Below are positions 1 through 10,094 of a stretch of DNA of 64,000 nt, one piece after another. The stretch is from Aeromonas rivipollensis (GTDB lineage: Bacteria; Pseudomonadota; Gammaproteobacteria; Enterobacterales; Aeromonadaceae), in NCBI RefSeq assembly GCF_010974825.1, contig NZ_JAAILA010000036.1, positions 1 to 64,000 of the forward strand. The letters run 5' to 3'. Under the pieces are notes generated by a model. It searched no databases, was not told where the DNA came from, and worked only from the letters and a program-made list of their open reading frames with translations. Each line of letters starts with the position of its first letter. Position 1 is the first letter of the stretch. The position numbers and the translations under genes were made by a program.

Positions 1-90
1 TTTTTCAATCTGCTCGACCAGCGCCAGTTTAAAAGTCAGCGAGTAATCGCGCTGTGTACGTTTCACACCTTGTCCCATCGGGGTCTCCAT
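1..90 (-). CDS. IS3-family transposase OrfA, N-terminal 30 codons only
   Basis: The visible protein start contains GVKRTQRDYSLTFKLALVEQ, which resembles the N-terminal helix-turn-helix segment of IS3-family OrfA proteins. These bind the terminal repeats and are completed by frameshifting into OrfB. Two in-frame ATGs are possible. The one at base 78 has a GGAG seven bases upstream and is the better start; the one at base 90 lacks a clear ribosome site. The gene runs off the left edge, so whether it is intact cannot be judged. Confidence 0.6.
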   Translation of the reverse strand, partial: METPMGQGVKRTQRDYSLTFKLALVEQIEK

Positions 91-130
91 TTATGTGGGG
101 AAAGGTGTAAACCATATTCAGGACGGGACA
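1..130 (-). mobile_element. End of an IS3-family insertion sequence (cut by window edge)
   Basis: The first 130 bases hold the start of a transposase OrfA reading leftward, preceded by about 40 bases that fit an IS terminal region. Read on the minus strand, the outer end begins TGTCCCGTCCTGAATATGG, which fits the TG...CA terminal-repeat style of the IS3 family. I place the tip near base 130 by inference, since the other end and the target duplication lie outside the window. The element sits directly downstream of the murA terminator. Confidence 0.6.
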
Positions 131-136
131 CGGAAA

Positions 137-173
137 TGAAAAAGGCCCCCTCGCCTGGCGAGGGGGCCTTTTT
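137..173 (-). terminator. Rho-independent terminator of murA
   Basis: A near-perfect stem (AAAGGCCCCCTCG paired with CGAGGGGGCCTTT, five-base loop) is followed on the minus strand by a T tract. It lies 26 bases after the murA stop and only a few bases before the inferred IS tip. It should end the mla-ibaG-murA transcript and shield the IS transposase from read-through. Confidence 0.9.
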
Positions 174-198
174 AGTGCTCATCGGCAAGAGGTGATGA

Positions 199-1455
<1,257 letters not shown>

Positions 1456-1471
1456 TTACTTAGATACCAAA

Positions 1472-1729
1472 TCAGGAGGGCATTAGGAATTTACGTTCGC
1501 GCTTCCATTCGGCATCGGTAAAGGCCTTGATGGAGAGGGCGTGGATGGCGTTGCTGGCGATCTTGTCCATCAGCGGGGCATAGATGGCCTGCTGCTTCTT
1601 GACCCGGCTCATGCCGTCAAACATGTCGCCGACCGCAATCACCTGATAGTGACTGCCGTCGCCTTTGACATGGACTTCGGACAATGGCAAGGCCTCAAGG
1701 AGTATCGCTTCAATTTCAGAGACTTGCAT
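1472..1729 (-). CDS. ibaG: BolA-family protein IbaG
   Basis: This 85-residue protein has the BolA/IbaG fold signature, including the [20 protein letters not shown] stretch with its conserved histidine and the later HALSIKAFT segment. BolA-type proteins pair with monothiol glutaredoxins to coordinate Fe-S clusters, and IbaG is linked to acid tolerance and envelope function in enterobacteria and Vibrio. The position between mlaB and murA matches the E. coli arrangement, which separates ibaG from the bolA paralogue. The start codon overlaps the mlaB stop. Confidence 0.93.
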   Translation of the reverse strand: MQVSEIEAILLEALPLSEVHVKGDGSHYQVIAVGDMFDGMSRVKKQQAIYAPLMDKIASNAIHALSIKAFTDAEWKRERKFLMPS

Positions 1730-2001
1730 TATGCGTCCTCGGTGTTGGGCGGGGTGGGTTGAAACAGACTGGCCACACCGTACAGCTTGGCCAGGGTATA
1801 AAAATCAGTGGAGGCGCCCACCAGTTGCGGCGTGGCCCCCCGTGTCAGGGTGGCTTTGGCCCACTTGACCAGCAGGGCCAGGCCGGCGGAATCCAGGGTG
1901 GTGACCCCGCTCATATCGAGCGCATCATCTTGCCACCACTCGGATCGCCGTTGCCACAGGGCGTTGACCTGCGGTGCCTGCAGCTCCCCCTGGAGTGTCA
2001 T
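1729..2001 (-). CDS. mlaB: Phospholipid ABC transporter STAS-domain subunit MlaB
   Basis: MlaB is the small cytoplasmic STAS subunit that stabilises the MlaFE ABC transporter and supports its ATPase activity. The 90-residue product carries the STAS motif [19 protein letters not shown], with the serine of DSAG at the position used for regulation in related anti-sigma antagonists. The ATG overlaps the mlaC stop (ATGA), which argues for this start over a longer upstream reading that would run through mlaC. The sequence is divergent outside the STAS core, as is normal for MlaB. Confidence 0.9.
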   Translation of the reverse strand: MTLQGELQAPQVNALWQRRSEWWQDDALDMSGVTTLDSAGLALLVKWAKATLTRGATPQLVGASTDFYTLAKLYGVASLFQPTPPNTEDA

Positions 2002-2633
2002 GACTTGAGCACCAGTGGCTTGGCATTGTGCTCGCGCAACTGGGCTATCACCGCATCTATGCCGTTCTGGCGAATGAGGCCACCGAGCTCGCTCTGCTTG
2101 GCGGAGAGCAGGCTGATCCCTTCGGCAACCATGTCGAAGGCCTTCCATTCCCCTGTCTTGTTGTTCTTGCGCAGCTTGAACTCGAGGAAGATGTCCGGTT
2201 TGCCAGCCTCTTTCACGCTGACGTTGACGGCGGTGATGTTGCTGTCACCGGGCGCCTTGCCAGGCTGGACCTTGACGGTCTGCTTGTCGAAATGGGCCAG
2301 GGCATCGGCGTAGGAGCTCACCATGTACTCGGTGAACACCTGGACGAAGGCATCGCGCTGGGCCGGGGTGGTTTCCTTGATCTGGTTGCCAAGTACCTTG
2401 TAGGCGGCGAAGCGGTTGTCCACATAGGGCAGCAGCTCTTCGCGGATGATCACCCGCAGGTGATCCGGGTTGCTCTTGACCTGGGACTTGTCCGCCTTCA
2501 GGCGGGCGAAGGTCTGCTGGGCAGCCTGATCCACCAGGGCATAGGGGTCGGCGGCATTGACCGCTGCCAGGGCGGAGACGGAAAACAGCATGCTGGTCAT
2601 CAGACCCAGCAGCAGGGCGATCTTCTTGAACAT
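1998..2633 (-). CDS. mlaC: Periplasmic phospholipid-binding protein MlaC
   Basis: MlaC shuttles phospholipids across the periplasm between the outer-membrane MlaA complex and the inner-membrane MlaFEDB complex. The 211-residue protein starts with a Sec signal peptide (MFKKIALLLGLMTSMLFSVS, predicted cleavage after ALA near residue 23). A Tol_Tol_Ttg2-type body follows, including the conserved LRVIIREELLPYVD region. It follows mlaD by two bases and overlaps mlaB, so translational coupling is likely. Confidence 0.95.
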   Translation of the reverse strand: MFKKIALLLGLMTSMLFSVSALAAVNAADPYALVDQAAQQTFARLKADKSQVKSNPDHLRVIIREELLPYVDNRFAAYKVLGNQIKETTPAQRDAFVQVFTEYMVSSYADALAHFDKQTVKVQPGKAPGDSNITAVNVSVKEAGKPDIFLEFKLRKNNKTGEWKAFDMVAEGISLLSAKQSELGGLIRQNGIDAVIAQLREHNAKPLVLKS

Positions 2634-2635
2634 GG

Positions 2636-3136
2636 TTACTCCTTGGTTGCTGGCGTATCGGTGGCCGGGGAAGACTGGCTGTAGAGGAACTTGCCAATCA
2701 GGTCTTCCAGCACTATGGCAGACTTGGTGTCTTCGATCATGTCGCCATCCTTGAGCATGCTGGTGCCCATCTCTTCATCGGTGAAGCCCGGTGCCAGGCC
2801 GACATACTGCTCGCCCAGCAGACCCGAGGTCAGGATGGAGAGGGTGCTGGTTTCGGAGAACTCGCCGGCACTCTTTTGCATCTGCAGGGAGACGATGGGC
2901 ACCTGGCTCTTGGCATCCAGCGTGATGTCGCTGACTCGACCGACGACGACGCCGCCGACCTTGACCGGCGAGCGCACTTTCAGGCCGCCGATATTATCGA
3001 AATGGGCGCGCAGGGTATAGGTTTCTCCTTCCGGTTTGAAACTCAATCCCGCCACTTGCAGTGCCAACGCCAGAATGGCTGCGATGCCAGCCAGCATGAA
3101 GGCACCGACCAGGAATTCTACTTTGCTGAACTTCAT
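2636..3136 (-). CDS. mlaD: MCE-domain phospholipid transporter subunit MlaD
   Basis: MlaD is the membrane-anchored MCE protein that forms a hexameric ring on the MlaFE transporter and exchanges lipid with MlaC. The chosen 166-residue start (MKFSKVEFLVGAFMLAGIAA) gives a short cytoplasmic tip and one transmembrane helix, then a single MCE domain with the typical GLKVRSPVKVGGVVVGRV motif. The C-terminal LEDLIGKFLYSQ segment matches the helix that forms the central channel. An upstream in-frame reading was rejected because it runs into mlaE. Confidence 0.95.
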   Translation of the reverse strand: MKFSKVEFLVGAFMLAGIAAILALALQVAGLSFKPEGETYTLRAHFDNIGGLKVRSPVKVGGVVVGRVSDITLDAKSQVPIVSLQMQKSAGEFSETSTLSILTSGLLGEQYVGLAPGFTDEEMGTSMLKDGDMIEDTKSAIVLEDLIGKFLYSQSSPATDTPATKE

Positions 3137-3143
3137 CTTTCCC

Positions 3144-3923
3144 TTATCCAAACATGACTGCGGTGAGTATAAAATCCAGACCGAGCACGGCCAGGGATGA
3201 GTGGACCACGGTACGGGTCGTCGCCTGACTGATCCCGGCCGAGGTCGGCTTGGCATCATAGCCATTGAAGAGCGCGATCCAGGTCACCACCAGGGCGAAG
3301 ATCACACTCTTGATGGCCCCTTGCATGATGTCGTCCTGCCAGTCGACGGAGGCCTGCATGGCAGACCAGAAACTGCCCTCATCCACCCCCAGCCAGTCTA
3401 CCCCGACCAGTTTGCCGCCGAAGATGCCGATCAGGCTGAACATGAAGGCCAGCAGCGGCATGCTGATGACCCCAGCCCAGAAGCGAGGCGCCACTACCCG
3501 GCGCAGCGGGTCCACCGCCATCATCTCCAGGCTGGAGAGCTGCTCGGTGGCCTTCATCAGGCCGATCTCGGCGGTGAGGGCCGAACCTGCACGACCGGCA
3601 AACAGCAGGGCGGTGACCACAGGGCCCAGCTCCCGCAGCAGGGAGAGGGAGACCAGGGGCCCCAGACTCTGCTCGGCGCCGAAGTCCTTCAGTACGTTGT
3701 AACCCTGCAAGGAGAGCACCATGCCGATGAAGAGACCCGATACCAGTATGATGGCGACCGATTGCACCCCCACCACATAGAGCTGCTGTACCAGCAGGGG
3801 GAAGTGCTTGCGGGGCTCGGGTTTGCCCGCCAACGCGTGAAACAGCATGATGGTGGCGCGGCCGACGGCGCTGATGAAGCGCACCCCGCTCCGCCCCAGC
3901 TTGCTTATCTGACTTATGAACAT
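3144..3923 (-). CDS. mlaE: Phospholipid ABC transporter permease MlaE
   Basis: MlaE is the integral membrane permease of the Mla system and contains a MlaE/YrbE domain of five to six helices. Conserved stretches include [20 protein letters not shown] and [20 protein letters not shown]. The ATG at 3923 shares one base with the mlaF stop (TGATG) and has AGGA upstream. A GTG one codon earlier is the alternative. The gene lies within the overlapping mlaFED block, so subunit amounts are probably set by translational coupling. Confidence 0.95.
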   Translation of the reverse strand: MFISQISKLGRSGVRFISAVGRATIMLFHALAGKPEPRKHFPLLVQQLYVVGVQSVAIILVSGLFIGMVLSLQGYNVLKDFGAEQSLGPLVSLSLLRELGPVVTALLFAGRAGSALTAEIGLMKATEQLSSLEMMAVDPLRRVVAPRFWAGVISMPLLAFMFSLIGIFGGKLVGVDWLGVDEGSFWSAMQASVDWQDDIMQGAIKSVIFALVVTWIALFNGYDAKPTSAGISQATTRTVVHSSLAVLGLDFILTAVMFG

Positions 3924-4723
3924 CACAGATCCTGTAGCAGGTCGCCTGCCGGAAAATGAAACGGAACAGGACCGTCGGGCAATCCCTTGAGGAACTGCTC
4001 GACTTCGGGATTGTGCTCCTCGCGAAGTTGCTCCGGCGTGCCCTGTGCCACCACCCTGCGGTTGGCGATGATGTAGGCGTAGTCGGCGATGCTCAGCACC
4101 TCCTTCACATCGTGGGTGACGATGACGGAGGTGATGCCGAGGGCATCGTTGAGCTCCTTGATGAGCTTGACCAGCACCGCCATGGTGATGGGATCCTGGC
4201 CGACGAAGGGCTCGTCATACATGATGAGATCCGGATCCAGCGCTATGGATCTGGCCAGGGCTGCGCGACGGGCCATGCCGCCGGAGAGCTCGGAGGGCAT
4301 CAGGCGGGCGGCACCACGCAGACCCACAGCCTGCAACTTCATCATGACGATGGTGTGGATCAGCTCTTCCGGCAGACCCGAGTGTTCCCGCAGCGGGAAG
4401 GCCACGTTGTCGAACACCGTCATGCCGGTGAACAGGGCGCCGCTCTGGAACAGCATGCTCATCCGCTTGCGCACTTCATACAGACGGCTGCGGGAGAGGG
4501 TGGGGATGTCTTCCCCGTCAAACAGAATATGACCGGACTCAGGCTTCAGCTGGCCACCGATCAGCCGCAGCAAGGTGGTCTTGCCGATGCCGCTGGGGCC
4601 CATGACGGCGGTGACCTTGCCACGGGGAATAGTCAGGTTGATCCTGTCGTACAGCAACCTATCTCCGTGACTGAAGGTCAGGTCGGAGATGGTGATCAGG
4701 TCATCGTTCAAACAATTGTCCAT
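3923..4723 (-). CDS. mlaF: Phospholipid ABC transporter ATP-binding protein MlaF
   Basis: MlaF is the ATPase that drives MlaE. The 266-residue protein shows Walker [10 protein letters not shown] near residue 42, the ABC signature LSGGMARR, Walker [14 protein letters not shown] and a switch histidine in VTHDVKE. The C-terminal tail after the ABC core is the kind of extension that contacts MlaB or the neighbouring MlaF in E. coli. It is the first gene of the mla operon and has a good promoter just upstream. The calcium/proton antiporter gene yrbG that lies next to mlaF in E. coli is absent. Confidence 0.96.
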   Translation of the reverse strand: MDNCLNDDLITISDLTFSHGDRLLYDRINLTIPRGKVTAVMGPSGIGKTTLLRLIGGQLKPESGHILFDGEDIPTLSRSRLYEVRKRMSMLFQSGALFTGMTVFDNVAFPLREHSGLPEELIHTIVMMKLQAVGLRGAARLMPSELSGGMARRAALARSIALDPDLIMYDEPFVGQDPITMAVLVKLIKELNDALGITSVIVTHDVKEVLSIADYAYIIANRRVVAQGTPEQLREEHNPEVEQFLKGLPDGPVPFHFPAGDLLQDL

Positions 4724-4743
4724 CCGGTATAAATGAAGAGCGA

Positions 4744-4772
4744 ATTTTATGGGCTAGTCTAGGTCTAAGCAA
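4744..4772 (-). promoter_or_regulatory. Candidate sigma-70 promoter of mlaFEDCB-ibaG-murA
   Basis: On the minus strand TTGCTT and TAAAAT are separated by exactly 17 bases, with the -10 about 20 bases before the mlaF ATG. This fits a housekeeping promoter and a very short leader. No operator-like repeat is obvious next to it. Confidence 0.55.
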
Positions 4773-4889
4773 CAGCAAGGAACAACTATTGAGCGGCTTT
4801 GCCCCCCAAATACGCGACAGTTTTATGTAACAACTTGCATCAGCGGCAGAGCGTCCCGCATCCGATTCGCTTATCTCGGCAGACTTTTT

Positions 4890-4895
4890 TATAAT
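4890..4895 (+). promoter_or_regulatory. Candidate -10 element upstream of kdsD
   Basis: A perfect TATAAT lies 35 bases before the kdsD start in the 206-base divergent spacer between mlaF and kdsD. The -35 region at 17-18 bases upstream is poor (TTCGCT or similar), so this may depend on an activator or be a weak promoter. Confidence 0.4.
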
Positions 4896-4929
4896 CCCGC
4901 AGCAAATTTCGGCCCGGAGCTGTGCCTTT

Positions 4930-5925
4930 ATGTCTGTAAAGCCTGAAAAAGTGTCTGAATTGTTCGATTTTCGTCGCAGTGCCCGTGCGGTGCTGGACAT
5001 AGAAAAACAAGCCATCGATGGGCTCTACCAGTACCTCGACGAGACCTTCGAGCGCGCCTGCGAGATGGTGCTGCGTTGCGCCGGCAAGATAGTGGTCACC
5101 GGCATGGGCAAGTCGGGTCATGTCGGCAACAAGATTGCCGCGACCCTGGCCAGCACAGGCACGCCAGCCTTCTTCCTCCACCCTGGCGAAGCCAGCCATG
5201 GGGATCTGGGGATGATCTCCGCCGGGGACCTCATCATCGCCATCTCCAACTCAGGAGAGAGTGACGAGATCCTCGCTCTGCTGCCGGTGCTCAAGCGTCG
5301 CGGCATTCCGCTCATCTGCATGACCGGCAACCCGGCCTCCACCATGGCCAAGGAGGCCAACGTGCACCTGTGCATCAAGGTGGAGAAAGAGGCCTGCCCG
5401 CTGGGTCTGGCCCCGACCTCCAGCACCACGGCGACCCTGGTAATGGGGGACGCCCTGGCCGTGGCCCTGCTGGAAGCGCGTGGCTTTACCGCCGATGACT
5501 TCGCGCTCTCCCACCCGGGCGGGTCACTGGGCAAGCGGCTGTTGCTGCGGGTCGGCGACCTGATGCACAGCGGCGCGCTGTTGCCCCGGGTGGGGATAGA
5601 TGCCACCATCAGCCAGGCGCTGCTGGAAGTGAGCCGCAAGGGCCTCGGCATGACGGCTGTGGTGGATGAGCAGGGGCTGCTGGCCGGTCTGTTCACCGAC
5701 GGTGACTTGCGCCGGATCCTGGATCTGCAGGTGGACATTCACCACACCCCGATCAGCCGCGTAATGACGGCCAACTGTGTTACCGTAGGGCCTGAGATGA
5801 TGGCGGCCGAGGCCGTCAAACTGATGGAAACCAGAAAGATTAACGGATTGCTGGTGGTGGATGAAGAGCGGCGGCCACTTGGCGCCTTCAACATGCACGA
5901 CCTGCTGAGAGCCGGGGTGATTTGA
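4930..5925 (+). CDS. kdsD: D-arabinose 5-phosphate isomerase KdsD
   Basis: KdsD converts ribulose 5-phosphate to arabinose 5-phosphate, the entry to Kdo for LPS. The 331-residue protein has an N-terminal SIS domain (VTGMGKSGHVGNKIAATLAS at about residues 57-76, HPGEASHGDLGM, and AISNSGES near residue 107). Two CBS domains follow from about residue 205 to the end. Length and order match the family. It starts a plus-strand operon and shares one base with kdsC (TGATG). Confidence 0.96.
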   Translation: MSVKPEKVSELFDFRRSARAVLDIEKQAIDGLYQYLDETFERACEMVLRCAGKIVVTGMGKSGHVGNKIAATLASTGTPAFFLHPGEASHGDLGMISAGDLIIAISNSGESDEILALLPVLKRRGIPLICMTGNPASTMAKEANVHLCIKVEKEACPLGLAPTSSTTATLVMGDALAVALLEARGFTADDFALSHPGGSLGKRLLLRVGDLMHSGALLPRVGIDATISQALLEVSRKGLGMTAVVDEQGLLAGLFTDGDLRRILDLQVDIHHTPISRVMTANCVTVGPEMMAAEAVKLMETRKINGLLVVDEERRPLGAFNMHDLLRAGVI

Positions 5926-6479
5926 TGCAAGACGTACCGACCCTCTATGGTCCGGTGACGCGCAGCCAGTACGAGAAGGCGGCGCAGATCCGCCTGCTGG
6001 TGTGCGATGTGGATGGGGTGCTCTCCAATGGCTTCATCTATATGGGCAATAACGGCGAAGAGCTGAAGACCTTCTGCACCCGTGACGGTGCTGGCATGCG
6101 TGCCCTGCTCAACGCCGGCATCGAGATTGCCATCATCACAGGACGCAACTCCCGTATCGTCAGCGATCGGATGAGGGGCCTGGGGGTGCAGCACCTGGTG
6201 CAGGGGGCGGATCAGAAGCTGCCCCACTTCGAGGCGCTGCTGGCCAAGCTGGGCATGACGCCGGAGCAGGCCGCCTACATGGGGGACGACACCATAGATC
6301 TGCCGGTGATGCAGGCCTGCGGCCTCGGCATCGCAGTGGCAGATGCCCATCCGCTGGTGCTGGCTCGTGCCGATCTGGTGACCCGTCTGGGGGGCGGAGT
6401 GGGCGCGGTGCGCGAGGTGTGTGATCTCATCCTGCAGGCGCAGGGCTTGGGTGATTACCAACCCGAGGCCTCGGTATGA
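5925..6479 (+). CDS. kdsC: 3-deoxy-D-manno-octulosonate 8-phosphate phosphatase KdsC
   Basis: KdsC removes phosphate from Kdo-8-phosphate. It is a HAD phosphatase lacking a cap domain and works as a tetramer. The 184-residue protein has motif I LLVCDVDGVLSNG with the nucleophile and acid/base aspartates, motif II ITGRNS, a conserved lysine in DQK, and motif III MGDDTIDLPVM. The ATG at 5925 overlaps the kdsD stop; a TTG one codon earlier is a less likely start. It overlaps lptC by four bases (ATGA). Confidence 0.96.
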   Translation: MQDVPTLYGPVTRSQYEKAAQIRLLVCDVDGVLSNGFIYMGNNGEELKTFCTRDGAGMRALLNAGIEIAIITGRNSRIVSDRMRGLGVQHLVQGADQKLPHFEALLAKLGMTPEQAAYMGDDTIDLPVMQACGLGIAVADAHPLVLARADLVTRLGGGVGAVREVCDLILQAQGLGDYQPEASV

Positions 6480-7036
6480 ACAAGCAGACGTTTCTGTTCG
6501 CCCTGCTGTTTCTGGCGGCGCTCGCCGCCTGGCAGCTCGGCGAGATCGAGCTGGCGCCCGAACCGGCTGCCAAGGTAGAGAACTATCAACCGGACTTCAC
6601 CGCCAAGAACCTGGTCACGACCCGCTTCAACGAGCAGGGCAAACGAACCGAGCGGTTGGAGTCCGAATATGCGGAGTATTACCAGATCCTCGAGCAGGCC
6701 ACCTTCGACAAGCCGGTGGTCTACATGTTCGATGAACAGGGGGAGGCCGAATGGAAAGTCACGGCCGAAACCGGGGTGCTCAACACAGATGACAACGTGA
6801 TACTGCGTGACAAGGTACATCTGGACGGCCTGCTGCCAGCGTCTTTCATCTCCACGCTGGATACCCCTTATCTGGAGCTGGATCTGGTGACTCAGGACGT
6901 GAGAAGCAACCAGCACATCAGCATAGTGGGTCAGGAATTCCAGACCGAGGGCGTTGGCCTGAAGGGCCATCTGGAACGTAAATATTTCGAATTACTGGAT
7001 AAAGGCCATGCCACTTATTTCAATGAAAAACGTTAA
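6476..7036 (+). CDS. lptC: LPS transport protein LptC
   Basis: LptC is the bitopic inner-membrane component of the LPS bridge. It takes LPS from LptBFG and hands it to LptA. The 186-residue product has an N-terminal transmembrane helix (TFLFALLFLAALAAWQLGEI) and a periplasmic beta-jellyroll body with conserved LETPYLE-like sequence (LDTPYLELDL). It overlaps kdsC at its start and lptA at its end, consistent with the conserved kdsC-lptC-lptA-lptB order. Confidence 0.92.
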   Translation: MNKQTFLFALLFLAALAAWQLGEIELAPEPAAKVENYQPDFTAKNLVTTRFNEQGKRTERLESEYAEYYQILEQATFDKPVVYMFDEQGEAEWKVTAETGVLNTDDNVILRDKVHLDGLLPASFISTLDTPYLELDLVTQDVRSNQHISIVGQEFQTEGVGLKGHLERKYFELLDKGHATYFNEKR

Positions 7037-7541
7037 TCTGGCCCTCGCGGCCCTGCTTCTGTGCAGTACAGTGAGCGCCAAAGAGTCCGACTTTGCCGAG
7101 AAGGTCTATGTGGATGCGGTCAAGCAAGTGGCCGAGATGCAGGACAACCGCATCACCTTCAGCGAAGACGTGATCATCACCCAGGGCACCATCAAGATTA
7201 AGGCCGACAAGGTGGTGGTGATCCGCTCCGGCGACAAGGGCGCCGAGGTGATGACCGCCTATGGCAATCCCGCCACCTTCTTCCAGATCCTGGACAACGG
7301 CAAGCCGGTCAATGCTCACGGCAACAGCATTCGCTACGAGCTGAAGAACCGCCTGGTCACCATCACGGGCAACGGTCAGCTCAAGCAGGAAGACAGCCAG
7401 GTCACCGGCGACCTCATCCGCTACGACATCGTCAAACAGAAGATGATCGCCGAGAGCAAGGGACCCACCCAGCGGGTCAAGACGGTGTTCCTGCCGGATC
7501 AGGTAGAAAACTTCGACAAACCCGCCGATCAGAAGAAGTAG
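7008..7541 (+). CDS. lptA: Periplasmic LPS-bridge protein LptA
   Basis: LptA polymerises into the periplasmic bridge that carries LPS to LptDE. The protein has a signal peptide ending in LLLCSTVSA and an OstA-type jellyroll with GTIKIKADKVVV and GNGQLKQEDSQVTGD. Two starts are possible. ATG 7008 (177 residues) has AAAGG just upstream and overlaps lptC by 29 bases; ATG 7023 (172 residues, MKNVNLALAAL) gives a more typical signal peptide but no ribosome site. I kept 7008. Confidence 0.9.
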   Translation: MPLISMKNVNLALAALLLCSTVSAKESDFAEKVYVDAVKQVAEMQDNRITFSEDVIITQGTIKIKADKVVVIRSGDKGAEVMTAYGNPATFFQILDNGKPVNAHGNSIRYELKNRLVTITGNGQLKQEDSQVTGDLIRYDIVKQKMIAESKGPTQRVKTVFLPDQVENFDKPADQKK

Positions 7542-7553
7542 GAAACAGAAGCA

Positions 7554-8279
7554 ATGGCAGTGTTAAAAGCAACGGGTTTGCAGAAGAGCTACAAGCGCCG
7601 CATGGTGGTCAGCGACGTGAGTCTGGAAGTGGGTACCGGCCAGATAGTGGGGCTGCTCGGCCCGAACGGTGCTGGCAAGACCACCTCCTTCTACATGATC
7701 GTGGGCCTGGTGCAGCGGGATGCAGGTCTCATCACTATCGACGAGCAGGACATCAGCCTGCAGCCCATGCATATCCGTGCCCGCAATGGCATCGGTTATC
7801 TGCCCCAGGAGGCCTCCATCTTCCGCCGCCTGTCGGTGTTCGACAACCTGATGGGGGTCATGCAGACCCGCAAGGGGTTGAGCCGCGAAGAGCGTGAGGA
7901 TAAGGTCGAACAGTTGCTGGAAGAGTTCAACATCACCCATATTCGCGACAGCCTGGGTCAGAGCCTGTCTGGCGGGGAGCGACGCCGGGTCGAGATTGCC
8001 CGGGCGCTGGCGGCAGAGCCGCGATTCATCCTGTTGGATGAACCCTTTGCAGGTGTTGATCCTATTTCGGTCATAGACATCAAGAAGATCATCCAGCATC
8101 TGAAGGAAAGAGGGCTGGGTGTGCTGATCACGGATCACAACGTCAGAGAGACGCTGGATGTGTGCGAGAAGGCCTACATCGTCAGCCACGGCAAGATGAT
8201 TGCCGAGGGGGCACCGGCCGATATCCTCGCCGATGAGCAGGTCAAGCGCGTCTATTTGGGCGATCAATTCAGTCTATAG
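7554..8279 (+). CDS. lptB: LPS export ABC transporter ATP-binding protein LptB
   Basis: LptB powers LPS extraction by LptFG. The 241-residue ATPase has Walker [10 protein letters not shown] at about residue 37, Q-loop LPQEASIFR, signature LSGGERRR and Walker [14 protein letters not shown] followed by the H-loop histidine in [10 protein letters not shown]. It follows lptA by 12 bases and precedes rpoN, the usual gammaproteobacterial order. A hairpin after its stop may reduce read-through into rpoN. Confidence 0.98.
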   Translation: MAVLKATGLQKSYKRRMVVSDVSLEVGTGQIVGLLGPNGAGKTTSFYMIVGLVQRDAGLITIDEQDISLQPMHIRARNGIGYLPQEASIFRRLSVFDNLMGVMQTRKGLSREEREDKVEQLLEEFNITHIRDSLGQSLSGGERRRVEIARALAAEPRFILLDEPFAGVDPISVIDIKKIIQHLKERGLGVLITDHNVRETLDVCEKAYIVSHGKMIAEGAPADILADEQVKRVYLGDQFSL

Positions 8280-8281
8280 TA

Positions 8282-8301
8282 AGGGGGCACCCCTCATTTT
8301 T
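8282..8301 (+). terminator. Small terminator or attenuator between lptB and rpoN
   Basis: AGGGG and CCCCT pair across a three-base loop and are followed by CA and five T residues. The stem is only five base pairs, so termination would be partial. It would let rpoN-hpf-ptsN-rapZ-ptsO be expressed at a lower level than the LPS genes or from its own promoter. Confidence 0.45.
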
Positions 8302-8344
8302 GTTAGGTGACTGCCTCGCTGAACATAAGGATATCCCGACGTAG

Positions 8345-9784
8345 ATGAAGCCGACATTACAGTTGCGTCTCGGTCAGTCCCTGACCATGACGCCACAATT
8401 ACAACAAGCGATTCGTCTGCTCCAGCTCTCCACCCTGGAACTCCAGCAGGAAATTCAGCAAGCGCTCGATAATAACCCCTTGCTGGAGCAGGAGGAGAAT
8501 GAGGCGCAGGAAACCAGCCCGATAGAGCCCCAGGACGCCAGTCAACTCGACTCCAGCGACGCCATGGCGCAGGACAAGATGCCGGATGAACTGCCGGTGG
8601 ACACCACCTGGGATGAGGTCTACTCCGCCGGTACGGCCCAGAGCGCCGGGCCTATCCATGATGGGGAAGACAGCGTCTATCAGGGGGAAACCACCGAGAA
8701 CCTGCAGGACTATCTGCTGTGGCAGATGCGCTTGACGCCGTTCAGCGATCTGGATGCCGCCATCGCCCTCGCCATCATCGATGCCATCGATGAGTCCGGT
8801 TACCTGACCGTCTCTCTCGAAGATATTCAGGCTGCAGTCAGCAGCGAAGAGGTAGAAGTTGAACTGGATGAAGTGGAAGCCGTGCTCAAGCGGGTGCAGC
8901 ATTTCGATCCGGTTGGCATAGCCGCGCGCTCGGTGCAGGAGTGTCTGCTGATCCAGCTTGGCCAGTACTCGCCGGATCTGCCCTGGCTCAATGAGGCAAG
9001 GGAGGTGATCCGCGAGCACATGGATCTGCTCGGCAACCGCGACTACCGCACCCTGGCACGCAAGACCAGGCTCAAGGAGAGCGACCTCAAGGAGGTGCTG
9101 GATCTCATCCAGCAGCTGGAGCCGAGACCCGGCAATGGCATCATCCAGAGTGAATCGCAATACGTGATCCCGGACGTCTCCGTGGTCAAGAAGGGGGCTA
9201 AGTGGGTGGTTGAGCTCAACCCGGATTCGGCGCCGCGCATCCGTGTCAACGAGGCCTATGCGGCCATGGCACGCAATGCCCGCAGCAGCACGGATACCCA
9301 GTTCATCCGCTCCCATCTGCAGGAAGCCAAATGGTTCATCAAGAGCCTGGAGAGCCGCAACGACACCCTGCTCAAGGTGGCCAGCTGCATAGTCGAGCAG
9401 CAGCAGGGCTTCTTCGAATACGGTGAAGAGGCCATGAAACCCATGGTACTCAACGACATCGCCGAGGCGGTGGAGATGCACGAGTCGACGATTTCACGGG
9501 TGACGACCCAGAAGTACATGCATACGCCCCGTGGCATCTTTGAACTGAAGTTTTTTTTCTCCAGTCATGTCAACACGGAGGGAGGAGGAGAGTGCTCATC
9601 GACCGCAATTCGCGCCCTGATCAAGAAGCTGGTGACGGCCGAAAACCCGGCCAAACCGCTTAGTGATAGCAAGATCGCGGATTTGCTGGCCGAACAGGGT
9701 ATTATGGTGGCGAGACGCACGATCGCAAAGTACCGTGAATCCTTGTTGATCCCGCCATCCAATCAGCGCAAACGCCTGGTTTAG
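8345..9784 (+). CDS. rpoN: RNA polymerase sigma-54 factor RpoN
   Basis: RpoN directs RNA polymerase to -24/-12 promoters that need enhancer-binding ATPases. The 479-residue protein has the Gln/Leu-rich region I ([20 protein letters not shown]), an acidic region II at about residues 50-115, a core-binding domain, a helix-turn-helix ([20 protein letters not shown]) and the C-terminal RpoN box [17 protein letters not shown]. It heads the nitrogen PTS cluster and should control pili, flagella or nitrogen genes elsewhere. Confidence 0.98.
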   Translation: MKPTLQLRLGQSLTMTPQLQQAIRLLQLSTLELQQEIQQALDNNPLLEQEENEAQETSPIEPQDASQLDSSDAMAQDKMPDELPVDTTWDEVYSAGTAQSAGPIHDGEDSVYQGETTENLQDYLLWQMRLTPFSDLDAAIALAIIDAIDESGYLTVSLEDIQAAVSSEEVEVELDEVEAVLKRVQHFDPVGIAARSVQECLLIQLGQYSPDLPWLNEAREVIREHMDLLGNRDYRTLARKTRLKESDLKEVLDLIQQLEPRPGNGIIQSESQYVIPDVSVVKKGAKWVVELNPDSAPRIRVNEAYAAMARNARSSTDTQFIRSHLQEAKWFIKSLESRNDTLLKVASCIVEQQQGFFEYGEEAMKPMVLNDIAEAVEMHESTISRVTTQKYMHTPRGIFELKFFFSSHVNTEGGGECSSTAIRALIKKLVTAENPAKPLSDSKIADLLAEQGIMVARRTIAKYRESLLIPPSNQRKRLV

Positions 9785-9804
9785 GCAAACAAAAGGAAGA
9801 CGTT

Positions 9805-10092
9805 ATGCAAATTAACCTGACCGGACACCATGTCGAGATTACCGAAGCTCTGCGTGATTATGTGAATAACAAATTTGCCAAACTCGAGCGTCACTTTGAC
9901 CATATCAACAACGTACATGTGGTGTTGAGCGTCGAAAAACTGAACCAGATCGCCGAAGCCAAGCTGCATGTCAGCGGTGGTGAGGTGTTCGCCAATTCGC
10001 AGCATGCCGACATGTATGCGGCGATTGATACCCTGCTGGATAAACTGGATCGGCAGATCATCAAGCACAAAGATAAGTTAAATCAAAAATAA
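9805..10092 (+). CDS. hpf: Ribosome hibernation promoting factor (short form)
   Basis: This 95-residue protein is a short HPF of the S30AE family. In gammaproteobacteria it stabilises 100S ribosome dimers in stationary phase together with RMF. The N terminus MQINLTGHHVEITEALRDYV and the downstream KFAKLERHFDHIN are family hallmarks. It lacks the C-terminal dimerisation domain of long HPF. It lies 20 bases after rpoN, the standard position. Confidence 0.95.
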   Translation: MQINLTGHHVEITEALRDYVNNKFAKLERHFDHINNVHVVLSVEKLNQIAEAKLHVSGGEVFANSQHADMYAAIDTLLDKLDRQIIKHKDKLNQK

Positions 10093-10094
10093 CT

